Positions 14,377-21,283 of a stretch of DNA of 35,247 nt are shown here, one piece after another. Position 1 is the stretch's first letter; every line of letters begins with the position of its first letter. Position numbers and translations under genes: made by a program. Source of the stretch: Microthrixaceae bacterium (GTDB lineage: Bacteria > Actinomycetota > Acidimicrobiia > Acidimicrobiales > Iamiaceae); assembly GCA_016702505.1 (NCBI GenBank), contig JADJDU010000024.1, positions 1 to 35,247 of the forward strand. The letters run 5' to 3'. The notes beneath the pieces are model-generated. The model ran no database searches. It was not told where the DNA came from and saw nothing but the letters and a program-made list of their open reading frames with translations.

Positions 14377-15233
14377 GATGCAGCCTCCATGGCGACGTCG
14401 GCGGGGGTGATGGCGTCGTGCTTGGCGGCGAGGTCCCGGTCCTTTTGGGCGGCGAGGAACCGGCCCACCTGCTGGCAGTACAAGAAGCTCCTGAACTGCT
14501 CGGGGCCTGCGTCGAAGGGGTAGAGGTCGTAGCCGTCGGCCCGGAGCCACAGCACGCCGCACCAGTCGACGGGCGGCATGGGGACCGTCTCGTTGTCGAT
14601 GAGTGCCACCTCTGCGTGGCGGTAGGCGGCGAGCTGTAGGGCCACCTCACCGAACGGGCCGGACCGGTTGGTCTTGAGGTCGACCAAGCATCGGCCGAGA
14701 CCCGGGAGGGTGGCGATCATGTCGAGCGTCCCGCAGTACCCGTGCTTGGCGGACCCGATGACAACCTCGGTGAGGGCGTCAGTTGGCTGCCAGTCATCGA
14801 GGAACGCGATGTAGGCGTCGACGTGGCCAGAGATCGGTTCGGGGACTTCGACCTCTTCGCCGTGGGTGAGGAGTTCGGCGATCCGGTGGACCTCGGTACC
14901 TCGGTTGGCTGCCTGGTCGCGGTCCTCCCAGTGGACGCCCTTGAGGACTTCGGCGACCTTGGTGCGGGAGAGCTTGGCGGGCCACGGCTTGGACTTGGCC
15001 CGGGCGATCTCGGCGAGGTCGTCCACGAGCTGGTCGGCGGTGATGTGTTCGCCGTTCTGGTCGAGGCGGTCGGCGACGTATTCGGCGATGGTCTTGGCGG
15101 CCCAGCCGATGAGGGCAGGCTTGGGAAGCCCGTCGCCGATGATGGTGGTGACGCCTGGGAGCTTCTGACCGTTGAGCCGGTAGCTGTGGTTGCGGCCGTG
15201 CTGTCGGCGCTCGAGGACGGGTAGGTCGGTCAT
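14373..15233 (-). CDS. RecB/Cas4-like PD-(D/E)XK exonuclease
   Basis: A 286-residue nuclease. Motifs in order: RGTEVH (~111-116), GTLD (~168-171), LVDLKT (~183-188, the D-x-K signature) and QLAAY (~200-204). This is the YqaJ/Cas4-like layout of phage recombination exonucleases. It would resect 5' ends and hand 3' strands to the RecT-like protein encoded immediately downstream, with a 4-nt overlap. The ATG at 15233 overlaps the stop of the 53-residue gene (ATGA). No CRISPR genes are near, so a Cas4 adaptation role is unlikely. Confidence 0.9.
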   Translation of the reverse strand: MTDLPVLERRQHGRNHSYRLNGQKLPGVTTIIGDGLPKPALIGWAAKTIAEYVADRLDQNGEHITADQLVDDLAEIARAKSKPWPAKLSRTKVAEVLKGVHWEDRDQAANRGTEVHRIAELLTHGEEVEVPEPISGHVDAYIAFLDDWQPTDALTEVVIGSAKHGYCGTLDMIATLPGLGRCLVDLKTNRSGPFGEVALQLAAYRHAEVALIDNETVPMPPVDWCGVLWLRADGYDLYPFDAGPEQFRSFLYCQQVGRFLAAQKDRDLAAKHDAITPADVAMEAAS

Positions 15234-15391
15234 CGGGTGCCTCCAGCGGTAGTGCGGCCGAGTGCGGTCATTGCCTGGTCGTGTGCGGTGATGGTCCGGC
15301 CCTCGCGCAGGGACTCACGGCAGCGGGCCAGCCAGTGGAGGCCTCGGGCCTGGTCGGCGGGCCTGATCGGGGACGTGATGGCCGCGGTCAT
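15230..15391 (-). CDS. Small protein of unknown function (53 aa)
   Basis: MTAAITSPIRPADQARGLHW followed by a basic helix and TAHDQAMTALGRTTAGG. ATGA overlaps at both ends place it between the first early gene and the exonuclease. No family recognised. Confidence 0.6.
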   Translation of the reverse strand: MTAAITSPIRPADQARGLHWLARCRESLREGRTITAHDQAMTALGRTTAGGTR

Positions 15392-15606
15392 GCGGGCAAC
15401 CCAGCGACACGAGCAGCGGCCTGGTCGTGGGCCTCAGCGAGGATCTCCACGAGGCCCTCGCCGTCGTAGCACACCAGCTCGATCACTGCGCCAGGCAGGT
15501 CGAGTGTCAGGGTGATGGTGCCGTGACTGGTGCGAGGCCCGACGGTGATGGCGGGAGACGGATCGCCTGGCATCAGATCGACACGGATGGTGGTTGCTGG
15601 GGGCAT
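15388..15606 (-). CDS. First gene of the early operon, unknown function (72 aa)
   Basis: A 72-residue protein, beta-rich in the middle (GTITLTLDLPGAVIELVCY) with an acidic helix (GEGLVEILAEAHDQAAARV). TAGGAG lies 5 nt upstream of the ATG, one of the best ribosome sites in the window, as expected for an operon's first gene. It is preceded by a ~250-bp non-coding region with two inverted repeats. Confidence 0.65.
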   Translation of the reverse strand: MPPATTIRVDLMPGDPSPAITVGPRTSHGTITLTLDLPGAVIELVCYDGEGLVEILAEAHDQAAARVAGLPA

Positions 15607-15628
15607 CTATGCTCCTAGGTGGTTAGGT

Positions 15629-15674
15629 GGCCCACCCCGGCTTGTGAGGTCGTGGGGTGGGCCGTCTGCTTTTT
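15629..15674 (+). terminator. Strong hairpin with plus-strand T run
   Basis: GGCCCACCCC (15629-15638) pairs perfectly with GGGGTGGGCC (15654-15663). TTTTT follows at 15670-15674 on the plus strand. This has the form of a rho-independent terminator for rightward RNA, yet no rightward gene precedes it. On the minus strand it would be a hairpin in the early mRNA leader, 22 nt before the first gene's ATG. Confidence 0.6.
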
Positions 15675-15691
15675 GGTGGCGGATGGCCGAG

Positions 15692-15708
15692 GTCCGATGC
15701 GATCGGAC
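15692..15708. promoter_or_regulatory. Perfect palindrome, operator candidate
   Basis: GTCCGAT-GCG-ATCGGAC, 7-bp arms around 3 bp. It lies where the -10 region would fall for the TTGACC at 15729-15724. A Cro-like or excisionase-like HTH from the adjacent genes could bind it (inference). Confidence 0.45.
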
Positions 15709-15862
15709 GGGCGTGCGTGGGGAGGTCAACCCCTAAGAAGGCCTCCGCCCCGGCGCTACCGGGGTCATCACCCAGTGGGCTCGGCCACCCGGCGAGAGGG
15801 AGCAATGAGGCATCAGGGGAGGGACCTCGCTGCTCCCCTCGCCCGGCATCCGAGCGGAGGGG

Positions 15863-15961
15863 TCAGGGTCTTCGGGGTCGGGTGAGCAGCCAGACCGCGA
15901 TGGCGGTGAGCAGGAGGGTCCCGGCGCACCAGCCGGCGGAACATGAGAGGGCGATCCTCAT
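15863..15961 (-). CDS. Small membrane protein (32 aa)
   Basis: MRIALSCSAGWCAGTLLLTA then a Trp/Leu-rich stretch and a basic end: one membrane span. Its ATG overlaps the stop of the excisionase-like gene (ATGA). Function unknown. Confidence 0.5.
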   Translation of the reverse strand: MRIALSCSAGWCAGTLLLTAIAVWLLTRPRRP

Positions 15962-16141
15962 GACTCCACCGCCAGGTGGTCAGAGACCCAGGCCTCGTAG
16001 TCGCAGACCCGGACCCGGACTGATCGGCCGATGCGCACGGCGGGGAGGTCGTTGTCCTCGATGAGCCGGTAGATGGTGGACCGGCCGAGGTGGGTCCACT
16101 GCGCGATCTGGTCGGCCGTGACGAGCTGGGTCGGGGGTCAT
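15958..16141 (-). CDS. Excisionase/MerR-like HTH protein, frameshifted near the start
   Basis: Repaired product is 60 residues: MTPTQLVTADQIAQWTHLGR, STIYRLIEDNDLPAVRIGRS, then VRVRVCDYEAWV. This is the helix-turn-helix fold of phage excisionases and MerR-type DNA-binding domains (HTH_17). As printed, the frame is broken by one extra base in the G run at 16133-16137 just after the ATG; with four Gs the ATG reads straight into the domain. The ATG overlaps the stop of the upstream Cro-like gene. No integrase is visible, so control of transcription is as likely as excision. Confidence 0.7.
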
Positions 16142-16389
16142 GAGGCCACCTCGGCGGGGACCTCGTGCCGTGCTCGAGGCCCTCGAAGAGGGTGCCGGGG
16201 TGGCAACGTCGAGCACTCGGGCGATCCGGTGGGCGACGGGAATGCTCGCCCGGTGATGTCCGCCGACGAGGCCGCTGAGGGTGCCAGGGATCTCGGCCCG
16301 CCCGCCACGTCCGTGAGGGTCAGGCCGGTGAAGCGAAGGAGGTCGTCCCACGCCCATCGGTTGAGGGAGTGTCCGGCTGGTCGTGCCAT
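16138..16389 (-). CDS. Cro/C1-type HTH regulator with three frameshifts
   Basis: The pieces read MARPAGHSLNRWAWDDLLRF, TGLTLTDVA, then one frame over AEIPGTLSGLVGGHHRAS and VAHRIARVLDVAT, then LFEGLEHG, then EVPAEVAS with TGA. Together they match a Cro/C1 HTH (xre type). Three single missing bases, near 16296-16305, 16197-16201 and 16162-16168, bring the frame back in register, so both the ATG and the stop (overlapping the next ATG) make sense. It is probably the key switch protein of the phage, either damaged or mis-sequenced. Confidence 0.7.
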   Translation of the reverse strand: MARPAGHSLNRWAWDDLLRFTGLTLTDVAGGPRSLAPSAASSADITGRAFPSPTGSPECSTLPPRHPLRGPRARHEVPAEVAS

Positions 16390-16595
16390 GGCGGACACTT
16401 TCTCAAACGTCTGCAAACCTTGTCAAGAGATTAGCAAAACAAACCCGAGCGGCGCTGCTCAGGGTGGAGGCCCAGACGGCGCGCAACTGGCGGACGCGGG
16501 GTGTGCTCCCTGAGCCGGACTGGACGGTCTCGGGTGGCCCGGCGTGGTCGTGGCCGAGGGTCGCGGCGTGGGCGATGCGGACCGGGCGACTCTGA
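16383..16595 (+). CDS. Rightward HTH protein, the only plus-strand gene
   Basis: The reliable part is the C-terminal ~50 residues: RVEAQTARNWRTRGVLPEPD, WTVSGGPAWSWPRVAAWA and RTGRL. This is the small MerR/HTH_17-like protein with GVLPEPDW and GPAWSW signatures that is common in actinophage and plasmid immunity regions. The start is uncertain. A GTG at 16383 overlaps the opposing gene's first codons, GTG at 16464 is internal, and an indel may hide the true ATG. It diverges from the Cro-like gene and runs into the bidirectional terminator, so it is probably the opposing arm of the switch. Confidence 0.65.
   Translation: MPWRTLSQTSANLVKRLAKQTRAALLRVEAQTARNWRTRGVLPEPDWTVSGGPAWSWPRVAAWAMRTGRL
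16390..16440. promoter_or_regulatory. Divergent AT-rich control region
   Basis: The most AT-rich stretch in the window. On the minus strand a perfect -35 TTGACA (16426-16421) stands 17 nt before AGAAAG and about 31 nt before the regulator ATG, which would make a nearly leaderless message. The -35 is embedded in the palindrome CTTG-T-CAAG (16419-16427), a possible operator half. GCAAACC-like direct repeats occur on the plus strand. Confidence 0.5.
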
Positions 16596-16604
16596 CCCCC
16601 TGGC

Positions 16605-16660
16605 GCGACAAAAGGCCCCGCGCTCAACCCCTGATGGGGAGCACGGGGGCCTTTGCGTCT
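16605..16660. terminator. Bidirectional rho-independent terminator
   Basis: AAAGGCCCC (16611-16619) pairs with GGGGCCTTT (16646-16654); an inner CCCC/GGGG stem adds stability. The minus strand ends CCTTTTG and the plus strand ends CCTTTG. It sits between the leftward late operon (last stop at 16682) and the rightward HTH gene (stop at 16595), so it ends both. Confidence 0.85.
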
Positions 16661-16681
16661 GACCGGGAGGCGGGAACCCGG

Positions 16682-16908
16682 TCAGATCATGGGGACGATC
16701 ACTGGCCAGTCGTTGCGCCGCCAATCGGTGTCTGGGACCTGCCAGCGGTCGATGACCTCGGGGAGATGAGCGCCTCGAGCACCTCGGAGCAGGCAGGCCG
16801 GGGTCCGTCGATGGCCAGTGCCGACACCAGCTCGGGGACGGTCGCACCCTTGCCCCACGATCCCCAGTCGAGGGCGATCAGCTCAGCGAGCACCCTGCCT
16901 GGCGTCAT
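16682..16908 (-). CDS. Last late gene, unknown function (75 aa), frameshifted
   Basis: Reads MTPGRVLAELIALDWGSWGK to VLEALISP; then one frame over EVIDRWQVPDTDWRRNDWPV ending VPMI before TGA. One base is missing in the G run at 16760-16763; with five, SP is followed directly by EVIDRW. The unrepaired frame ends at 16699 with an unlike Ser/Thr-rich tail. The ATG overlaps the membrane protein's stop (ATGA). No family recognised. Confidence 0.55.
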
Positions 16909-17369
16909 GCCGGGGCGATGTCTGGGCCGCGGCGGGCCGTGTCGGTGTGTCGGGCGATGTCGTCCACCCGGCCAGCGATCGACGCGTCGACGGAGCGGAT
17001 AGCGGTGTATTCGGTGCGGATCATCACGTCTAGTCCGGCCGACACGATGGCAATCTGGTTGCCGAGTCGTGCCATGGCGACCTCGGTGCGGTCCGCGACA
17101 TCACGGAGCGACGAACCGTCGTTGGTCCGCACCTCGTGTTCGACGCGCTCTAGTCGGTCGTGGAGTGGTGCGGTGTGCGGGTCGAGGACGGTGTCTATCC
17201 ATGTCGCGAGCGGGTCAGCGACGAGGTGCGCCCACAGCCAGCGGATCGGTCGGGAGATGAGCGGGAGTTTCGCCGCGGCTGCGATGGTGACGAGCGCTCC
17301 GGCAACAGCACCGACCGCTATCGCGGAGTCCCTCAGGGTGATGAGCCACGGGGCCACGTCGGCGGTCAC
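16905..17369 (-). CDS. Membrane-anchored coiled-coil protein, holin/DUF2746-like
   Basis: A 154-residue protein. A short N-terminus is followed by one membrane span (residues ~15-35, SAIAVGAVAGALVTIAAAA) and an amphipathic region (LHDRLERVEHEVRTNDGSSL). A long acidic helix then follows. The layout resembles DUF2746 membrane proteins found beside actinophage endolysins and proposed as holins or lysis accessories. GTG overlaps the amidase stop. A second lysis membrane protein beside the r1t-like holin fits the neighbourhood. Confidence 0.6.
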   Translation of the reverse strand: MTADVAPWLITLRDSAIAVGAVAGALVTIAAAAKLPLISRPIRWLWAHLVADPLATWIDTVLDPHTAPLHDRLERVEHEVRTNDGSSLRDVADRTEVAMARLGNQIAIVSAGLDVMIRTEYTAIRSVDASIAGRVDDIARHTDTARRGPDIAPA

Positions 17370-18142
17370 CGTTGGGCGTGGGGGTCGTTGCGGATGGCGT
17401 CGTCTCGGGAGGCACCCACCTTCTCTGCGATGGCCACCAGCCAACCCCGGAGCGAGCCGTAGAACTGTTTGAGCTGCTCGGCTTGCTCGGCGAGGAGCTG
17501 CTCGCAGTGGGCGGCACGGAGGCCAGCGGCACGGGCTTCGGCGAGGGCGTCGGCGAGCATCTGGCGGTCAGCGTCGGTCATGTCAGTGTCCTCGGTGGAT
17601 GGTCCGGTGGGTTCGGTCGGCCCGGCGGGTCCGTCGATCCCGGCGAGCTTGGCTTGGAGTAGCGGGTAGATGAGGGTGCCGGGGCAGGTCTTGCCCTTCT
17701 GGCTGTAGTCCTTGTGGCCGCTGATCTTGGGTCGGCGTTGGAGCTTGCCGAGCCGGATGCCCTCACCTATGAGCCAGCGGGTCGAGGCCCATTGGGCGTC
17801 GGTGGCGGGCCATTTGTCGCCATGCCCAAGGAAGCAGACCCCGGCAGCGGTGGAGTTGCGGCCCTCAGTGTGTGCGCCGGAGCGCCCCCAGCCGCGGCCC
17901 TCGAAGATCCGTCCCGACGGTGCGATGAGGAAGCTGTAGGCGATGCCATCCCAGCCCCTCGATGGTCCGACGTGGAACGCTTCGATGGCCCGTATCCAGC
18001 CCTTCTCGGTGCCCTCGCTGGCCGGGGCACGCTGCGACCCGGCTTCGGTGTGGATCACGACCTCACCCCACGGGAGCTTGGCAGACACGTCGCTGCCACG
18101 CTTGGGGCCTGCACCCCATTGGGCGCGGGTGATGACGTTCAC
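17366..18142 (-). CDS. Endolysin, N-acetylmuramoyl-L-alanine amidase
   Basis: A 258-residue amidase-2/PGRP-type lysin. Zinc ligands are visible: H31 in VVIHTEAG, H143 in ISGHKDYSQ and C153 in KTCPGT; YSFLIAPSGRIFEGRG and GVCFLGHGD are further family marks. After a Pro/Gly/Thr linker (~170-187) comes an Ala/Glu-rich coiled-coil tail instead of a clear cell-wall-binding repeat. That tail begins with an in-frame ATG (residue ~188) having GAGGA 7 nt upstream, so a separate short product is possible. The GTG start overlaps the holin stop. Confidence 0.9.
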   Translation of the reverse strand: MNVITRAQWGAGPKRGSDVSAKLPWGEVVIHTEAGSQRAPASEGTEKGWIRAIEAFHVGPSRGWDGIAYSFLIAPSGRIFEGRGWGRSGAHTEGRNSTAAGVCFLGHGDKWPATDAQWASTRWLIGEGIRLGKLQRRPKISGHKDYSQKGKTCPGTLIYPLLQAKLAGIDGPAGPTEPTGPSTEDTDMTDADRQMLADALAEARAAGLRAAHCEQLLAEQAEQLKQFYGSLRGWLVAIAEKVGASRDDAIRNDPHAQR

Positions 18143-18327
18143 CGTTCGGCGTCCTCGGGTAGCCCGGTCAGCGAGGTGAGCAGGCTGAGGATCGTGGCGA
18201 GCGCAACAGTGGATGCGACGAGCGGCCAATCGACCTGGGCGACGAGGGTGGCGGCACCGATGGCACCAATAGCGGTCTGTGCCGCGGTGCGGATCGCACG
18301 GACCATGGCTGAGCGAGTGAAGGGCAT
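18139..18327 (-). CDS. Holin, r1t-like
   Basis: A 62-residue protein: MPFTRSAMVRAIRTAAQTAI, a first hydrophobic segment, DWPLVASTVALATILSLLTS as the second, then GLPEDAER. This is the typical small two-span r1t holin (PF16945 type) of actinophages. It immediately precedes and overlaps the amidase gene, giving the usual holin-endolysin cassette. Confidence 0.85.
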   Translation of the reverse strand: MPFTRSAMVRAIRTAAQTAIGAIGAATLVAQVDWPLVASTVALATILSLLTSLTGLPEDAER

Positions 18328-18329
18328 GG

Positions 18330-18513
18330 TCAGTCTTCTGTGTCGTCGGTGTCGAGCAGGTCGAGCACCAGTCGGATGAGGGCGTTGATTTCGCGGGTGA
18401 GCCGTGCGACCTGTGCCCGCTGTTGTGCGGCGGTCCGGGGAGGCGAGGGCGAGGTAGTCCCGGTTTGCGTCGAGCCGTTGGCGTAGACGTTTGATGGTGC
18501 CGTCGTGGTCCAT
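18330..18513 (-). CDS. Small coiled-coil protein before the holin, frameshifted
   Basis: Repaired product of 60 residues: MDHDGTIKRLRQRLDANRDY, then SRTAAQQRAQVARLTREINA and an acidic LLDTDDTED end. One extra base in the G run at 18437-18440 breaks the frame; removing it gives a continuous amphipathic helix. It lies between the fibre and holin genes. Function unknown. Confidence 0.6.
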
Positions 18514-18532
18514 GGTGCCAATCAATCCGTGG

Positions 18533-20265
18533 TCATGTGAATCTCAGGAAGTCGAACGATGCGGTGACGGCGATCCCTGCGTGTTCCTGCCCGACCACGA
18601 CGCCAGCCCCGGTCACGCTGCCGATCCATGACGCCAACGTCACCGATCCAACCATGATCCATCGGTCGCCGTCATCGCTGACCCAGCGGCGCAGATTCAC
18701 GCCGTCATTAGTGAGCTTGAGGTACACGTGACCCACGCCGGCCGGGACTCCGGTCGTCGGCGTAGCGGAATCGAACGAGGTGAACGAGTTGGCCCTGTGC
18801 AGCTCCAGGTCCTTGCCTGGGCCGTGGAGGTGTACCAGCCATTGCAGGATGCGTCCGGTGCCGCTGTTGTACAGCACCAACCCAGCGTTGGAGTGATTGG
18901 TGAGTTCGCCGCCCACGGTGATCCGAGTGGACACGGACGTGAAACTGGGCAGCGTGGTGAGCAGCGCCCGCTGGTTGTACCCGGACGCTGCAGCCTGGCA
19001 TGTCATCAGGAGGCGACCGTCGCTGATCGCTGCGGTGGACGTTCCTTGGTTGTGCCACGTCCCCACCACGGGGACCCGTCGGCCATGTCCCAATACTCTT
19101 GGTCGTAGGCGGACGGCGAAACTGGCGGCACCATTCCGGGCTCAACTGCACCACCAGCCCCCAACGGCCCGACCTCGGCGCCGGTCTCGTCGCGGACGTA
19201 GAGGCCGTCGGTGCGGGCGACGAGCCGTTGATGGTCTGCGGGCGGGTTGGTGACGTCGGCGGTCTCTGGGAGGTCGACGTGGCCGGTGGCGATCGTCGCC
19301 GTGAGCGGGGTCGTCTGGTCGCCGGGGTCGAGGGTCGCCCGGTAGGTGTTGGCGAGGTTGACCTCGTTGTCACCGGCGGTGGCGCCGGGGCCGACCGCCG
19401 TGCCGAAGTCGCCGGACGTGGCGCCGAGGCCGACCGCCGTGCCGTAGTCGCCGGACGTGGCACTGAGGCCGACCGCCGTGCCGAAGTCGCCGGACGTGGC
19501 ACTGAGGCCGACCGCCGTGCCGTAGTCGCCGGACGTGGCACTGGGGCCGACCGCCGTGCCGTAGTCGCCGGACGTGGCGCCGGGGCCGAGGCGGACGTGC
19601 CGCCCCGTCGGGTCCAGCACATCCCACGAGCCGGGGGTGAGCGACGGCTGATCGCCCGTCGACGGGGCCGTAGCGACGTACAGGTCCGAGCCCGTCTCGA
19701 ACACGACATCGCCCACGGCGTAGGTGGCGGCGACATCCCACGTGCCACGGTTCGTCTCACCGGGCAGCAGGCCCACCGATTCGACGGGCACAGCGCCCAC
19801 GTCCACGGCCGACAACGGATCAGACCCGTCATGATGGTGGGACGCTTCGTGCGCCGTCGGGGTGCGAGCGTCAGAGAGCCGGGCGTCGTCACCCGCAGCC
19901 GCCGTGCCCGCCGTGGTGCCGTAGGTGACGGTCAGCGTCCGATCCGCCGACAGGTCACCGCCGCCAGTCAGCCCGGTCCCGGCGGTGATCGTTCGAGCCG
20001 TCGGCACCGCGCCCACGTCACCGGCGTCGAGCACCACAACACCGGTCTCACCGTTCACCGACGCAACCGCACCACCGGAAGTGGCGAGCTCGTCTATCGC
20101 TTCCTGCACTGTGTCACCGGCCAGACCCGACACGGTGTGGTCGTAGGAGACAGCCGTAGCCGGATGCGCGTCGGCAGCGGCACGGCCACCCAGCACGTTG
20201 TGGGCGGTCAACGGCCCGAACGACGTGTCATCGTCGCCGGCAGGGTTCCAGGTCACGTCGGTCAT
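18533..20265 (-). CDS. Tail fibre/receptor-binding protein with YadA-like repeats, frameshifted
   Basis: Repaired length 577 residues. The N-terminal ~180 residues are fibre-like (ETGVVVLDAGDVGAVPT, HEASHHHDGSDPLSAVDVGA). Six near-identical 13-residue units follow (such as GPGATSGDYGTAV), the look of YadA-type trimeric head repeats. The C-terminal ~170 residues are a lectin-like beta-sandwich (VGTWHNQGTSTAAISDGRLL, DRWIMVGSVTLA, ending FDFLRFT). The frame breaks in the G run at 19070-19073, where one base is missing; unrepaired, the fibre would lose its whole C-terminal domain. Likely the adsorption protein. Confidence 0.8.
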
Positions 20266-20594
20266 CGGGTCACATCCCCTTGGACAATCAGCACCGCACC
20301 AGCGCCATAGGTGGTGGTCACGCCGCCCGCCACGACCTGCACGTCATAGACGTACCGGCCAGGGGTGATCGCAGCGGTCAACGTGTCCGACAACGTGAGC
20401 GTCACCTCACGCCCCGGACCATCCGTGACCGTCGCCGTCCAGGACGCCACCACCGTCGAAGACTCGACATGAGTGCGGATCTGGGACGTGACCGTGACAC
20501 CGGTGATGTCACCGGACCCGCCGAGCGTCCCCACCACCGTCCAGTCGTCCCCGCGGGTGCGGGTCACCGTCGAGCTAGCACCAGCACACGTCAT
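20262..20594 (-). CDS. Small tail/baseplate-associated protein (110 aa)
   Basis: Beta-rich sequence (GDWTVV-like start, SQIRTHVESSTVVASWT, VTLTLSDTLTAAITPGRYVY) resembling the short N-terminal domain of upper-baseplate or Ig-like fibre attachment proteins. The stop overlaps the fibre ATG (ATGA). Probably links the fibre to the tail tip. Confidence 0.55.
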   Translation of the reverse strand: MTCAGASSTVTRTRGDDWTVVGTLGGSGDITGVTVTSQIRTHVESSTVVASWTATVTDGPGREVTLTLSDTLTAAITPGRYVYDVQVVAGGVTTTYGAGAVLIVQGDVTR

Positions 20595-20638
20595 ACCCCT
20601 GTCCTCTCATGTCCTGGCATCCCCGGTCGGGATGCACG

Positions 20639-21283
20639 TCAGCCACCACAGTCACCGGGCACCACGTCAGCGACACAGACCAGATGCGCCGACAACGTCC
20701 AGTAGACGGTGTCGACAGCGTCGACGATCTGCACCGTGATCCCTGCGCCCTCATGGAGCGCCATCTGGATCGCACCGGACCCACCACGCCTACTCGCCCC
20801 GTCGGCGGACTGCTCATAGATCACAGACTGATAACGGCACGCCGGAGGGTCCTCACCATCCCACTGCCAGTTAGGCCCAATGACCCGCAAATCGAACACG
20901 TCCGACGAATCGGCGGTCACCTCCACCGAATAGATCCCAGCAGCCGAAACCACCAAACCGTCACCAGATCCGTTGTCGGTCATCAGCAGCCCCGGTGACG
21001 ACGCCAACGCCCACTGCATCTCCGAGGACGGCGACGTATCCCCCTTGATGCACGCCGTCGAATACGCCCCACCCGTGCCACCAGCCGCAGCCACCCACCT
21101 CTTAGCGGTCGCGTCATAGGTGAGGACATCGTTGTCCTCGACCTCCCCGGCCCCGTCGTAGGTGATGTCGACATCTAGGAGCTGGTGCAGGTACTTGACG
21201 AGCCGCAGATCTCGCAGCCGACGCTCCAACGTGAGGACACGGCGCTTCACCTCGGCGATCTCAGAGACGATCGACCCGGCCAT
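20639..21283 (-). CDS. Minor tail protein with N-terminal coiled coil
   Basis: A 214-residue protein. Residues ~5-40 are heptad-like (SEIAEVKRRVLTLERRLRDL). A linker resembling fibre N-terminal repeats follows (DVDITYDGAGEVEDNDVLTY), then a beta-rich C-terminal domain (GIYSVEVTADSSDVFDLRV, TVQIVDAVDTVYWTLSA) of C1q/TNF-like appearance. Likely a trimeric tail-tip appendage. The start shares a base with the preceding TGA (TGATG). Confidence 0.6.
   Translation of the reverse strand: MAGSIVSEIAEVKRRVLTLERRLRDLRLVKYLHQLLDVDITYDGAGEVEDNDVLTYDATAKRWVAAAGGTGGAYSTACIKGDTSPSSEMQWALASSPGLLMTDNGSGDGLVVSAAGIYSVEVTADSSDVFDLRVIGPNWQWDGEDPPACRYQSVIYEQSADGASRRGGSGAIQMALHEGAGITVQIVDAVDTVYWTLSAHLVCVADVVPGDCGG

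Larger units (their letters stand above)
15607..15862. other. Non-coding early regulatory region
   Basis: I see no credible gene here. It holds a strong GC hairpin (15629-15663), a perfect 17-bp palindrome (15692-15708), a smaller hairpin (AGGGGAG at 15815-15821 with CTCCCCT at 15833-15839) and a TTGACC at 15729-15724 on the minus strand that could be a -35 element. It separates the regulator genes from the recombination operon. Confidence 0.5.

Noticed and set aside
15619..15885. A small plus-strand gene in the early regulatory region
   Set aside because: No ribosome site, composition of a shadow frame, and it runs through the strong hairpin.
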